Positions 1 through 6,584 of a stretch of DNA of 10,779 nucleotides are shown here, piece by piece. The translations under genes were made by a program, and so were the position numbers. The notes beneath the pieces were generated by a model. It saw nothing but the letters and a program-made list of their open reading frames with translations. It was not told the origin of the DNA and searched no databases. This DNA is from Micrococcales bacterium (lineage in GTDB: Bacteria; Actinomycetota; Actinomycetes; Actinomycetales; Cellulomonadaceae), in assembly GCA_009783975.1 (NCBI GenBank), contig WRCL01000030.1, positions 1-10,779 of the forward strand, read 5' to 3'. Numbering within the stretch: position 1 is the stretch's first letter; every line of letters starts with the position of its first letter.

Positions 1-37
1 ACTGTGCACCCCCTGTCTGTTGGGCCCCGTCGTTCTT

Positions 38-59
38 CCTGTGTTCAATGATACACAGG
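38..59. promoter_or_regulatory. Operator-like dyad CCTGTGT-N8-ACACAGG
   Basis: A perfect 7-bp inverted repeat, CCTGTGT at 38-44 and ACACAGG at 53-59, is separated by 8 bases. The 22-bp length and the half-site spacing fit a dimeric helix-turn-helix repressor site. There is no T-run after it, so a terminator is less likely. The gene it might control is not in the window, and no regulator can be named. Confidence 0.35.
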
Positions 60-78
60 TCCGCCCCGCAGCACAACT

Positions 79-93
79 ATTTCTCGAAGAAAT
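79..93. repeat. Short AT-rich palindrome ATTTCT-CGA-AGAAAT
   Basis: A perfect 6-bp inverted repeat with a 3-base centre sits in the most AT-rich patch of the window, 20 bases right of the dyad at 38-59. It may be a second operator or part of a promoter for a gene off the left edge. The function is not known. Confidence 0.3.
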
Positions 94-316
94 CTCCGAC
101 GATTATTGCGACGTACGATCGGCGTGTCGTCGTCAAAGTGTCAGGTGAGCGGCTCAGTCGCGGTCTACGCGATTTTTGTGCGGCTGCTGCGTGTCGCCTG
201 GTGCATACATCCGCGTCTTCACAGTGCGGTCTCCAGCCCTCCCGAACACGTCGGCCGTCGGCCGAAGCCTCACGAGCTGTGCGCCCATCTCCGCCACTCC
301 ATCGCGCCACCAGGGC

Positions 317-475
317 TGGCACTCCCAGAACAAGATGCACGCCGTCTGCGGCACTGGGCGGGCACGTCGCGGCGTTGCCGTCGTCGGCCTCACCTCCAGT
401 GAGGCTCTCCTCCTGCGCCTTGCGACGCACCCGCCCAGCGCCACATCCGACGCACATCTTGTTCTGGGAGTGCCA
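317..475. repeat. 159-bp imperfect palindrome, MITE-like or structured RNA element
   Basis: Positions 317-393 are the inverted copy of 399-475 around a 5-base centre (394-398). By direct count 55 of 77 columns match. The outer 20 columns (starting TGGCACTCCCAGAACAAGAT) are perfect, columns 21-54 are good, about 16 columns near the tip are poor, and the last 7 at the tip (GCCTCAC against GTGAGGC) are perfect. Pairing stops sharply at 316/476. I see no clear target-site duplication. Of the nine mismatches in columns 1-54, seven would be G:U pairs in a transcript of the minus strand and none would be in a plus transcript. It could be a non-autonomous mobile element with long terminal inverted repeats, or a long RNA hairpin. 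No transposase is nearby. Confidence 0.7.
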
Positions 476-594
476 TCACGCCTGCGAAACGATCAACTCT
501 CTGCGAGGCCCGATGCGCCGGTCGGGATCTCTGGGGTCATGAAGGTATGGATGTGGCCGGTGCCCGCATCTCGTGGGTCGATCCACAGGTCGGG

Positions 595-1191
595 TCATCT
601 GCCGAGGCCGTCGAAGTTGGTGTTCGCGTGCGAGCGTGTGAACACGTCGGTGCCGATGGAGCCGTCGACGTATGTGACGCTGTTCTGGATCTCCAGCTCG
701 TCGTTGCTGAGCAGCGCGAACTCGTAGACGTTGTTGCCCTCTTCCTTCTTGTCCCTGTACGACCGGGACGGGTCTTTCGTGTTCGTGAAGCTCGCATACC
801 TGTCGGAGAGGATGACACGGGTGCCGTCGACCTGGTAACGGCCGTCCTCGACCACCCACCCTGCCATCGTCCCTGCGCCGTACCCAGAGGTGACGATGTA
901 ATACGTGTAGGTGCCGTCGGCGCGAAAACAGTACCCCTCGCCTGTCCCTCCGCCGCCGTAGGAGGTCATCTTCTGCGCGGAGTACATGAAGTCGGCGATG
1001 ACGCTCGAGGTGTGCCACTCTCCCACGATGGGGCTGTCGACCACCTGGCTGCTCCTGCCGGGGCCGCGACTGTCGTTCGCACGCTCTTGCTGCTCGTCGT
1101 ACGCCGACATGTCACACCCGGCGACCACGAACACGACTCCGAGCACCAGCGGGACCAACGCGTACCTCAATTGCCTGCTCGTGCGACCCAT
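595..1191 (-). CDS. Putative lipoprotein of unknown function
   Basis: A 198-residue protein. The N-terminus has basic residues (R3, R6, R9), a hydrophobic stretch at about 10-25 and the lipobox V23-A24-G25-C26, so it should be exported, acylated on C26 and anchored on the outer face of the membrane. The mature part begins with a polar linker (about 27-48). It then shows a beta-rich pattern (VGEW near 56, FRADGTYTYY near 88, GRYQVDGTRVILSD near 115) like small lipocalin-like or DUF5004-type barrels, but I cannot name a family. The ATG at 1191 is supported by AAGGAG followed by about 6 bases. It lies 75 bases downstream of the DUF2530-like gene on the same strand and may share its transcript. 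No flagellar link is evident beyond position. Confidence 0.85.
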   Translation of the reverse strand: MGRTSRQLRYALVPLVLGVVFVVAGCDMSAYDEQQERANDSRGPGRSSQVVDSPIVGEWHTSSVIADFMYSAQKMTSYGGGGTGEGYCFRADGTYTYYIVTSGYGAGTMAGWVVEDGRYQVDGTRVILSDRYASFTNTKDPSRSYRDKKEEGNNVYEFALLSNDELEIQNSVTYVDGSIGTDVFTRSHANTNFDGLGR

Positions 1192-1266
1192 CGCGCTCTC
1201 CTTCGTGGTTGCTTGCCGTCCACTGTGATGCGCAGATGGGGCAAATAGGTTCCCGGCCCAGCCGTC

Positions 1267-1497
1267 TCAGCCCGGGTCCTGCTCAGCCTGTGGTCGACGG
1301 CGCAGCCACCCCATCGTCGCCACACCAAGCACCACTGCACACAGGCAGGCCGTGGGAACCACGGCTGCGACATGCCCGGTACCCCACGCGACGCCCGACA
1401 CGACAAGCCCAACCCCCCACAGCCCTGTCCCAGCCAGCATGATCGCGCTCATCGGCACGTCGACCGGTGCACCCACAGGCCGCAGTCCTTCGCTCAC
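1267..1497 (-). CDS. DUF2530-like small membrane protein
   Basis: A 76-residue protein with a short polar N-terminus (EGLRPVGAPVDVP), two hydrophobic segments (about 17-38 and 43-63) and a basic C-terminal tail (LRRRPQ). This layout, together with the 'LRPV...V' lead-in, matches the actinobacterial DUF2530 family of two-helix membrane proteins, whose function is unknown. The GTG at 1497 is chosen because it lies six bases after a TAGGGT -10 hexamer, which fits a leaderless mRNA; the alternative is the ATG at residue 16. The lipoprotein gene follows on the same strand. The family call comes from memory of its pattern and has not been searched. Confidence 0.75.
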   Translation of the reverse strand: MSEGLRPVGAPVDVPMSAIMLAGTGLWGVGLVVSGVAWGTGHVAAVVPTACLCAVVLGVATMGWLRRRPQAEQDPG

Positions 1498-1509
1498 AGA
1501 CCTACCCTA
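1498..1509 (-). promoter_or_regulatory. Probable leaderless promoter (-10 TAGGGT) of the DUF2530-like gene
   Basis: On the minus strand TAGGGT (1509-1504) is followed by six bases and then the GTG at 1497. This places the expected transcription start at or next to the start codon. TANNNT six or seven bases before a start codon is the usual mark of leaderless genes in Actinobacteria. No convincing -35 box is seen, which is common for such promoters. Confidence 0.5.
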
Positions 1510-1561
1510 CTGGTGAGCGGGACCAGCTCGACGGCAGGTCGAGATGCTCTCCGCCCGCCAA

Positions 1562-1606
1562 AGACGCCGTTTGCGCGGGATCGCGCTGCGCCGCACGACG
1601 GCGTCT
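1562..1606 (-). terminator. Candidate terminator hairpin after the flagellar operon
   Basis: The perfect 9-bp arms AGACGCCGT (1562-1570) and ACGGCGTCT (1598-1606) enclose a second stem, GCGCG (1573-1577) with CGCGC (1582-1586), around a GGAT tetraloop. Read on the minus strand, the stem ends in TCTTTGG, giving a short U-run. It lies 171 bases after the stop of the left EAL-HDOD gene and before the DUF2530-like promoter, where the flagellar transcript would be expected to stop. The U-run is weak, so the call is moderate. Confidence 0.45.
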
Positions 1607-1776
1607 GCCGCACCGGTGTCTGCTGGGCTCGTCGGGCTCCAGCGGCCAGCGCGGGACAGATCTGCAGACGGCCAGTGCGCTGCGGTGGGCTGTGGACGGC
1701 TCGCACAGCACCTGGTCGGTCGTGCCAGAGGTTGCCCCGCCAGGTCGTTCGGCTACGGGCGAAGTCCGCGCCTGGG

Positions 1777-2985
1777 TCAGGTGTCCAGGGCCAAGGACGA
1801 GGCGATGGCGAGGGCTTCGGGGACGGCGGCGAGCAGGGCGGCGGACACGTCGTGGGGGTCGCGGCCAGCGGCGAGGATCCCCATCATGTCGTTCGCCTCG
1901 TGGGCGACGACGGCTGCGAGGGCTTCGCCGAGGGGGCCAGAGTGGAAGAACAAGGCGTCGGCGACCTCTTGGGAGACGCCGGTGCGCGAGATGAGGGCCT
2001 CGATGGCCAGGTGGCGCTGCTCGGCGACCGCGGACAGCAGCCCGACGGTGTACCCGGCGTCGGACCCGGCCAGGTCCCAGCAGGCCAGGGCTCGGGTGAG
2101 TATCGCCCACAGCTCAGCAACCGTCGACGGCTGGGCGCCGACCAACGAGGAGATCGCCAGCGCTGACAGGTGGTGCGGTCCGACGAGGACAACAGCCTGG
2201 CGCACCGAGTCGATCTCGCGGGGCAGGCCAAAGGCTGCCGAGTTCACCAGGTGCAGCACCCGCACCGAGAGCATCGGGTCGGCGGCGACCAGGCCGATGA
2301 CCGCTGCCTGGTCGACCGGGTCGTCCGAGAGCAGCGCCATGAGCTCGAGGCACTGCAGCTCCCCAGCGGTGAACTCTTGCTCGAGCACGTCCCCGCCGCG
2401 TTCGAACATCGGGCCTTGCAGCAGGTCAGCCCCTGCGTCCAGGGCTCGGCTGATATCGGCACGTGAGTCGGCGTGCTCAGCGATGACTGTTGCCCCGGCG
2501 GCGTGGGCGTGGGCGACGAGGTTGGCCAGGTCGTCAGCATCAGCGCCGACCTTGACGATGTGCACGTCGCTGAGCAGGGCGTCTTGCTCAGGTGTGGCGG
2601 TGTAGTCGCCAAGGACCAGGCGTGTGCCCAGCCCGCGCAAGCGTGCGATGCTCGCGGCGGTCTGCGGGTCGTCGACCATCGCCCCGGGCAGCTCAAGGAC
2701 GACCTCGACGCCGTCAGCGGCCAGGGGGCGTTCACCGGAGAGCATCCGCGGGGTGCACCGCACGAGCAGCGGACGCCCGCCGGTGAGGGTGGCCAGGTCG
2801 AGCAGGGCGTACTCGGCCTCCACAGCCCGGTCCACCTGGTCGGCGGCGGTGCTGTCGGCGTTCGGGCTGGACTCTGCTCGCAGAGCCCAGGCGAACACAG
2901 ACCGGTCAGGGCGGACGACGGGCTGGCGTCCGATCGCCGGTGTGCTCCACCTGCGCATCGGCGCCTGGTCATGGACGTCGGTCAT
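1777..2985 (-). CDS. EAL-HDOD signalling protein with degenerate EAL domain (left paralogue)
   Basis: A 402-residue protein with the YuxH-like EAL plus HDOD layout. The EAL-like part runs about 20-200: RQPVVRPDRSVFAWALR at 20-36, ELPG at 98-101, VIAEHADS at 167-174 and GADLLQGPMF at 185-194. The signature glutamate (E in 'YELL') is Ala34, so phosphodiesterase activity is unlikely; it may bind c-di-GMP or protein instead. The HDOD part (about 206-400) has the family's LELMALLSDDP, ADPMLSVRVLHLVNSA and SVRQAVVLVG blocks. HDOD proteins are regulatory scaffolds. The ATG at 2985 follows GGAGGAG; a GTG at 3012, two bases after the fliW stop, is the alternative. It is the last gene of the flgN-flgK-flgL-fliW operon, in the place where csrA usually sits. 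A paralogue lies at 7591-8820. A role in flagellar control is inferred from context. Confidence 0.88.
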   Translation of the reverse strand: MTDVHDQAPMRRWSTPAIGRQPVVRPDRSVFAWALRAESSPNADSTAADQVDRAVEAEYALLDLATLTGGRPLLVRCTPRMLSGERPLAADGVEVVLELPGAMVDDPQTAASIARLRGLGTRLVLGDYTATPEQDALLSDVHIVKVGADADDLANLVAHAHAAGATVIAEHADSRADISRALDAGADLLQGPMFERGGDVLEQEFTAGELQCLELMALLSDDPVDQAAVIGLVAADPMLSVRVLHLVNSAAFGLPREIDSVRQAVVLVGPHHLSALAISSLVGAQPSTVAELWAILTRALACWDLAGSDAGYTVGLLSAVAEQRHLAIEALISRTGVSQEVADALFFHSGPLGEALAAVVAHEANDMMGILAAGRDPHDVSAALLAAVPEALAIASSLALDT

Positions 2986-3014
2986 AGCTCCTCCACTGCG
3001 GAAGTAGCGCACGA

Positions 3015-3485
3015 TCAGCCCACCGGAGCCTGCAGGGGGTGGTCTCCCTCGAGCACGACCTGGGCAGCACGGCCGGTCGTCGGGTCGACGACCAACGGAG
3101 CGAGCAGGTTGGCGGTCGGTGCCTCGCCATCGGTGTCGGCGGGGCGCACGACGACGAACAGCACCTGGTCGGTGCTGGTCTCGCCCAGCGCGTCAGCCGG
3201 GATCTGCGGGGTGTACGAGGGGAAGAACACGTGTGGGCTCACCAGGAACAAGCGGATCTGTGGTCCGTCCAGCGGGTCGCTGCGGATGGCGAACAGCACA
3301 CCAAGATCGTCCAGGGCCTGCAAGTCGTAGGCCGTCCGGCCGGGCAGCCCAGGCAGGGCTTCGACGAAGTCCAGACGTCCCGGAACCTGGTGGCACCCAC
3401 CGGGAGTGGCCACCTCCAGGGCGGCTGGCTGCGGTGGTGGCGTCGTCAGCTCGGTGCTGGTGTCCTGCTTGACCTGTGTCTTCAC
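3015..3485 (-). CDS. fliW: Flagellar assembly factor FliW
   Basis: A 156-residue cytoplasmic protein. In Bacillus, FliW binds flagellin and, when free, antagonises the translational repressor CsrA. The family pattern is clear: DFVEALPGLPG near 39-49, a central beta-rich part ending in FLVSPHVFFPSYTP, and the conserved C-terminal NLLAPLVVDPTTGRAAQVVL block near 125-144. The first ~30 residues (TELTTPPPQPAAL region) form a polar, proline-rich extension. The GTG start overlaps the flgL stop by four bases (GTGA) and is preceded by GGAG with 8 bases of spacing, so the two are translationally coupled. csrA, the usual downstream neighbour, is absent; an EAL-HDOD gene follows after 29 bases. Confidence 0.93.
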   Translation of the reverse strand: MKTQVKQDTSTELTTPPPQPAALEVATPGGCHQVPGRLDFVEALPGLPGRTAYDLQALDDLGVLFAIRSDPLDGPQIRLFLVSPHVFFPSYTPQIPADALGETSTDQVLFVVVRPADTDGEAPTANLLAPLVVDPTTGRAAQVVLEGDHPLQAPVG

Positions 3486-4360
3486 CGCAAGAACTCCATC
3501 AGGCTCGGGGTCAGGGCCATGCTCGCCGCCCCGAGGGAGGCTTGGTAGGCCACATGCTGGGACTGCAGCTGCAAGATCACCTGGGCGAGGTCGATGTCCT
3601 CGATCCCAGAGACCTGTGTGGTGAGGTTCAGCCCAGCGTCCGACAGCTGGGTCGTCGCGTTCTCCACGGTGCGCTGGCGTGCACCCACCGACGCCAGCTC
3701 GGCGCGGATGTCGGTGGAGAACGCGTCGATCTGGTCCAGGTGGTCGGCGGGGTTGCCGCCGCCCTCCAACGACGTGGCGATCTGGTCGAGCAGGGCGAAC
3801 AACGAGCTGGCGCCCTCGCCGAACACGTTGCGGCCGTTGGAGTCGACCCGCACCTCAGCCGCGTCGGCCACCGCCCGCTGGACGTGGCCAGCGTCGTTGC
3901 CGGTCCAGGTGTACGCAGGGGTGAACGCCTCGGTCGTCGACGTCCCGGCGAAGACCGAACGTCCCAGGTAGGTCGTGTTGGCTGTGGTGAGCAACCCGTC
4001 CTTGAGCTCGCGGATCTCGGTGGCCAGGGCGTCCTTGGCGATCTGCGGGATACCTGTGTTCCCGCCCTGGATGACCAGGTCGCGCACCCGGCGCAGGTTG
4101 CTCGACGCGGTCTGCAGCGCTGAGTCGATGGTGTTCAACCAGCTGCTCGCGTCTTGGACGTTCCGTTCGTACTGGCCGTTGCGGGTCTGCTCAGCCCTCA
4201 GCGACATCAGCTGCGAGGCGTGGACCGGGTCGTCCGAAGCTTTGGTGACCTTCTTGCCGCTGGACAGCTGGGCCTGGAGCTTGGAGACCGAGGACAAGTT
4301 CGACTGGAGGTTGGCCAGCGTGGACCGCGCGATCGTCTGAGAGGTGACACGACCGATCAT
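3482..4360 (-). CDS. flgL: Flagellar hook-associated protein FlgL (HAP3)
   Basis: A 292-residue secreted structural protein that forms the second junction ring between hook and filament. The N-terminus has the flagellin-like D0/D1 pattern MIGRVTSQTIARS...LQAQLSSGKKV...ASDDP (about 1-45), followed by long heptad-like helices. The C-terminus (DIDLAQVILQLQSQHVAYQA...) is the matching D0 helix. There is no signal peptide, as expected for type III export. The ATG at 4360 gives the usual family start and lies two bases after the flgK stop; a GTG at 4366 overlapping that stop would add two residues. The gene overlaps fliW by four bases. FlgN, encoded upstream, is its export chaperone. Confidence 0.95.
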   Translation of the reverse strand: MIGRVTSQTIARSTLANLQSNLSSVSKLQAQLSSGKKVTKASDDPVHASQLMSLRAEQTRNGQYERNVQDASSWLNTIDSALQTASSNLRRVRDLVIQGGNTGIPQIAKDALATEIRELKDGLLTTANTTYLGRSVFAGTSTTEAFTPAYTWTGNDAGHVQRAVADAAEVRVDSNGRNVFGEGASSLFALLDQIATSLEGGGNPADHLDQIDAFSTDIRAELASVGARQRTVENATTQLSDAGLNLTTQVSGIEDIDLAQVILQLQSQHVAYQASLGAASMALTPSLMEFLR

Positions 4361-4362
4361 GT

Positions 4363-5760
4363 TCACACCGCCATTCGGTTGATGAGGGTGTCCAAGATCT
4401 CGTCGATCGTGCTCATGACGCGTGCAGCGGCCTGGTACGCACGCTGGAAGGTCATGAGGTTGACCGTCTCTTCGTCGGCGTCGACCGACGCCCCGGCCAG
4501 CTGTTCGGCGGCGATCGCCGACCGCGCCTGCTCAGCGACGACAGCCGACGACACAGCGGCGGCAGTGCGCGACCCAGTGCTGACGACGAGCTGGCTCCAC
4601 TGGTCGTCGGGCCCTCCAGAGGCTGTGGCCAGGCGTGAGATCGCAAGGCCGACCGACCCGTCGTACCCGCCGATCGTCGGGTCGGCCACAGCCACGTCTG
4701 AGGGGTTGGTGATGACCAGGCGCAGGTCGGCGGCGCCGGTCCCGGCGAAGAACGCCCCGCCTGGGGTCCCGTCGACGGTCACCGCGGTGGCGTGCAGGTC
4801 GTTGACCGACGTCATCAGCTCGACGGCGACCTTGTCCAGCGCGGCTCCGGCCGTGGTGAGGATCCCCCCGGCGTCCGGCGGCGCCATCGTCGTCAGGTGC
4901 CCAGCGACCGTCCCGCCTGTGAGGGCCACCGGGACCGTCGGGTGGTCGCTCCACTGCAGTGTGACCGCGTCGCCCGCAGCGGCCTGGGTGTAGGTCGTGG
5001 CACCGGCGAGCGACAGCTGGGACGTGCGGTTGCCCGAGACCAGCGCGTTCCCCCCGACCATGACGTCGATCTGCCCGTCAGGGCGCGGTGAGGCAGTCGC
5101 CCCGACCATGTCTGACAGCTGGGTGATGAGCTGGTCGCGCAGGTCTTGCAGCTCTCCGGCGGGCTGGCCGTTGGCGGTCAGGCCCAAGATCTTGGAGTTG
5201 AGGTCGGCGATGGACGCAGCGGTGGAGTTCACCTGGTTGACCAGCGACGAGGTCGCCGAGTACGTGTTCTTCCACTGGGTGGAGATCGACTGGGCCAGGG
5301 CGTGCATCTTGTCGACGACTTGTTGGCTGCCGGTGAGCAGCACCGCTTTCGTCGACGCCTCGGAAGGGTTGTTCGCCACCTCTTGCCAGGCGTTCCACAT
5401 CTGCCCGAGCTGGGACGACAGCGCGTCGGCGGAGTTCTCCCCAAAAGAGTTCTCCAGCATGACGTACGCCTCAGCCCGGGCTGTGAGGAACCCGGCGGAC
5501 CCCGCGGCGCTGCGCAGACGGGCGTCGACAAACGCGTCGGCGAGGCGCTGTATGGAGTCGATCCGCACCCCGTTGCCCACACCGTCAGTCTTGGAGAAGA
5601 ACGCCGGGGCGTCGGTGCCCGCGACCGAGACCATGTTCGCGCGCTGACGGGTGTACCCGACAGTGTTGACGTTCGCCAGGTTCTGGGCGGCGACGTTGAT
5701 GGCCTGGCGCTGGGCGATAAGAGAGCTGAGCGCTGTGCTGATCCCCGAGAATGTGCTCAT
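4363..5760 (-). CDS. flgK: Flagellar hook-associated protein FlgK (HAP1)
   Basis: A 465-residue hook-filament junction protein, near the short end for the family and so with a small variable middle region. The N-terminal rod/D0 motif, INVAAQNLANVNTVGYTRQ (21-39), and the C-terminal NLMTFQRAYQAAARVMSTID block with its final helix are diagnostic. Between them are helices with alanine- and glutamine-rich heptads (about 90-190) and a beta-rich insert (about 230-360). The start at 5760 lies seven bases after the flgN stop. No clear Shine-Dalgarno is seen, and a small hairpin covers the site where it would be, so translation probably depends on ribosomes finishing flgN. It is followed at once by flgL. 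Confidence 0.95.
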   Translation of the reverse strand: MSTFSGISTALSSLIAQRQAINVAAQNLANVNTVGYTRQRANMVSVAGTDAPAFFSKTDGVGNGVRIDSIQRLADAFVDARLRSAAGSAGFLTARAEAYVMLENSFGENSADALSSQLGQMWNAWQEVANNPSEASTKAVLLTGSQQVVDKMHALAQSISTQWKNTYSATSSLVNQVNSTAASIADLNSKILGLTANGQPAGELQDLRDQLITQLSDMVGATASPRPDGQIDVMVGGNALVSGNRTSQLSLAGATTYTQAAAGDAVTLQWSDHPTVPVALTGGTVAGHLTTMAPPDAGGILTTAGAALDKVAVELMTSVNDLHATAVTVDGTPGGAFFAGTGAADLRLVITNPSDVAVADPTIGGYDGSVGLAISRLATASGGPDDQWSQLVVSTGSRTAAAVSSAVVAEQARSAIAAEQLAGASVDADEETVNLMTFQRAYQAAARVMSTIDEILDTLINRMAV

Positions 5761-5778
5761 GAGCGCATCACATCGCTC
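5761..5778 (-). promoter_or_regulatory. Small hairpin across flgN stop / flgK start
   Basis: On the minus strand GAGCG-ATGTGATG-CGCTC ends directly against the flgK ATG. The 5-bp stem lies where a ribosome-binding site would be, and none is present. The flgN stop codon lies inside the loop and arms. This fits start-codon access being opened by ribosomes that terminate on flgN. It may also be chance, given the high GC content. Confidence 0.3.
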
Positions 5779-6247
5779 GGTCGACCAGCTGCGCCACCGC
5801 CACCTGGGCGGCGCTCTGGCCTGACCCGTCGTAGGTCATCACGGACTTCTGCAGCCCCGCCAGGGCTTCCTGGGTGGCGCGGTAAGAGATTGCCAGCAGG
5901 TCGCGGTTACCCGACGACAGCGAGTTGATCTCCGAGGTCAACGAGCAAAAAGCGTCACGGTGGGCGCGCAGCAGCTCGTCCCAGGGAGCCGGGGCGGCGC
6001 TGGCGAGCTGGTTGAGGCTGGCGCCCGGTTCCAGGCCCAAGGTGACCGCGACCTCATCGGCTTCGATAGCCCGCCCCAGGTCTGCTGCGCGGATCTCGTC
6101 AAGGACGTTCTCGACCTCACGTGCCGCATGTGCCAACCACCGGGTGCGTCCGGAGGTGATGACGAGCTGCTCTTCTTCAAGCTTGAACACCAGCAGTTCC
6201 AGCAGGTGCCGTTCACGCCAGAGAACCTCTGACAGGTCGCTGAGCAT
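5768..6247 (-). CDS. flgN: FlgN-like export chaperone for FlgK/FlgL
   Basis: A 159-residue, mostly alpha-helical protein with coiled-coil-like stretches (LWRERHLLELLVFKLEEEQ at about 9-27; a second long helix around 95-130). This matches FlgN, which holds FlgK and FlgL unfolded subunits and guides them to the flagellar export gate. FlgN sequences vary widely, so the call rests on length, the 'LxxLLxxKxEEEQ' N-terminal helix and the position directly upstream of flgK. The ATG at 6247 is preferred because AAGGAG lies 7 bases upstream; the frame stays open to an ATG at 6286, which would overlap the proposed promoter. It is the first gene of the operon and has a flagellar-sigma-like promoter (6283-6309). 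Confidence 0.85.
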   Translation of the reverse strand: MLSDLSEVLWRERHLLELLVFKLEEEQLVITSGRTRWLAHAAREVENVLDEIRAADLGRAIEADEVAVTLGLEPGASLNQLASAAPAPWDELLRAHRDAFCSLTSEINSLSSGNRDLLAISYRATQEALAGLQKSVMTYDGSGQSAAQVAVAQLVDRAM

Positions 6248-6584
6248 TGGGTGTCTCCTTGGGTCCAGATGGCCTTGCCCCCCCATCGGTTGGGGTCACC
6301 GGGTTGTGACGAACCACCATCGAGGTAGGGGCCGACCGGGCGATCCATTGGTTCGCCTGGGTGCCTGGTTGCGTCTGTGTGGGTGAGCTGGTGGGTGAAA
6401 GGAAAGCCGGACATCTCGTGAGCGATTGGTGGGATGACGACGTCGAACCGTCCTGGAAAATCCGTATCGTCCGGCTCTCGCCGACCGGTTCGCCCCGGTT
6501 GCGACGTGCCATGCCCAGAGCTAACTCAATGCGCGCGGAAGATTGGTGCTCAAGTCGGCGCCTCGATGCGACGAAAAACCAGCC
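6248..6584. other. Divergent intergenic region between flgN and the sigma factor gene
   Basis: This 337-base spacer carries the leader and sigma-28-like promoter of flgN on its left side. On the sigma factor side I see only a weak sigma-70-like -10, TATCGT (6465-6470), with no good -35. A plus-strand open frame (GTG at 6418, stop 6586-6588) overlaps the sigma start by GTGA; its predicted 56 residues match no family I know, so I do not annotate it as a gene. Confidence 0.5.
6283..6309 (-). promoter_or_regulatory. Flagellar-sigma-like promoter of the flgN operon
   Basis: Minus-strand TCAC (6309-6306), 15 bases, then ACCGATGG (6290-6283) resembles the sigma-28/WhiG consensus TAAA-N15/16-GCCGATAA. 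35 bases separate the -10 box from the flgN ATG, leaving room for a leader that includes AAGGAG. The -10 core CCGAT is intact; the -35 matches TAAA in two of four positions. Confidence 0.5.

Larger units (their letters stand above)
1..594. other. Non-coding stretch at left edge
   Basis: I see no convincing gene here. The open frames on both strands have arginine-, proline- and serine-rich, low-complexity translations, no good ribosome-binding site and no recognisable domain. The first ~120 bases include a more AT-rich patch (about 74-115) with two short dyads, which looks like a regulatory region for a gene beyond the left edge. The middle is occupied by a 159-bp imperfect palindrome (317-475). 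The last ~120 bases lie downstream of the lipoprotein gene; a weak stem (509-513 with 522-526) could take part in ending its transcript, but has no T-run. Confidence 0.6.

Noticed and set aside
120..135. Minus-strand GCCGATCG near 113-126 as another flagellar-type promoter
   Set aside because: The -35 is poor, no start codon with a Shine-Dalgarno lies within the remaining bases to the left edge, and the spacing seen in the other candidates cannot be tested.
77..457. Minus-strand open frame with CVGC motif, 126 codons
   Set aside because: It lies largely inside the palindrome, so similar peptides appear on both strands. It has no Shine-Dalgarno and its composition is low-complexity.
317..475. 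CIRCE (HrcA) operator, because of TGGCACTC...GAGTGCCA
   Set aside because: CIRCE has a 9-base spacer; here the half-sites are the ends of a 159-base palindrome and no heat-shock gene is near.
317..475. Integron attC site
   Set aside because: The required RYYYAAC and GTTRRRY core sites are not present at the arm ends.
547..1248. Plus-strand 233-codon frame opposite the lipoprotein gene
   Set aside because: The minus frame has a lipobox, a good Shine-Dalgarno and a globular composition; the plus frame has none of these.
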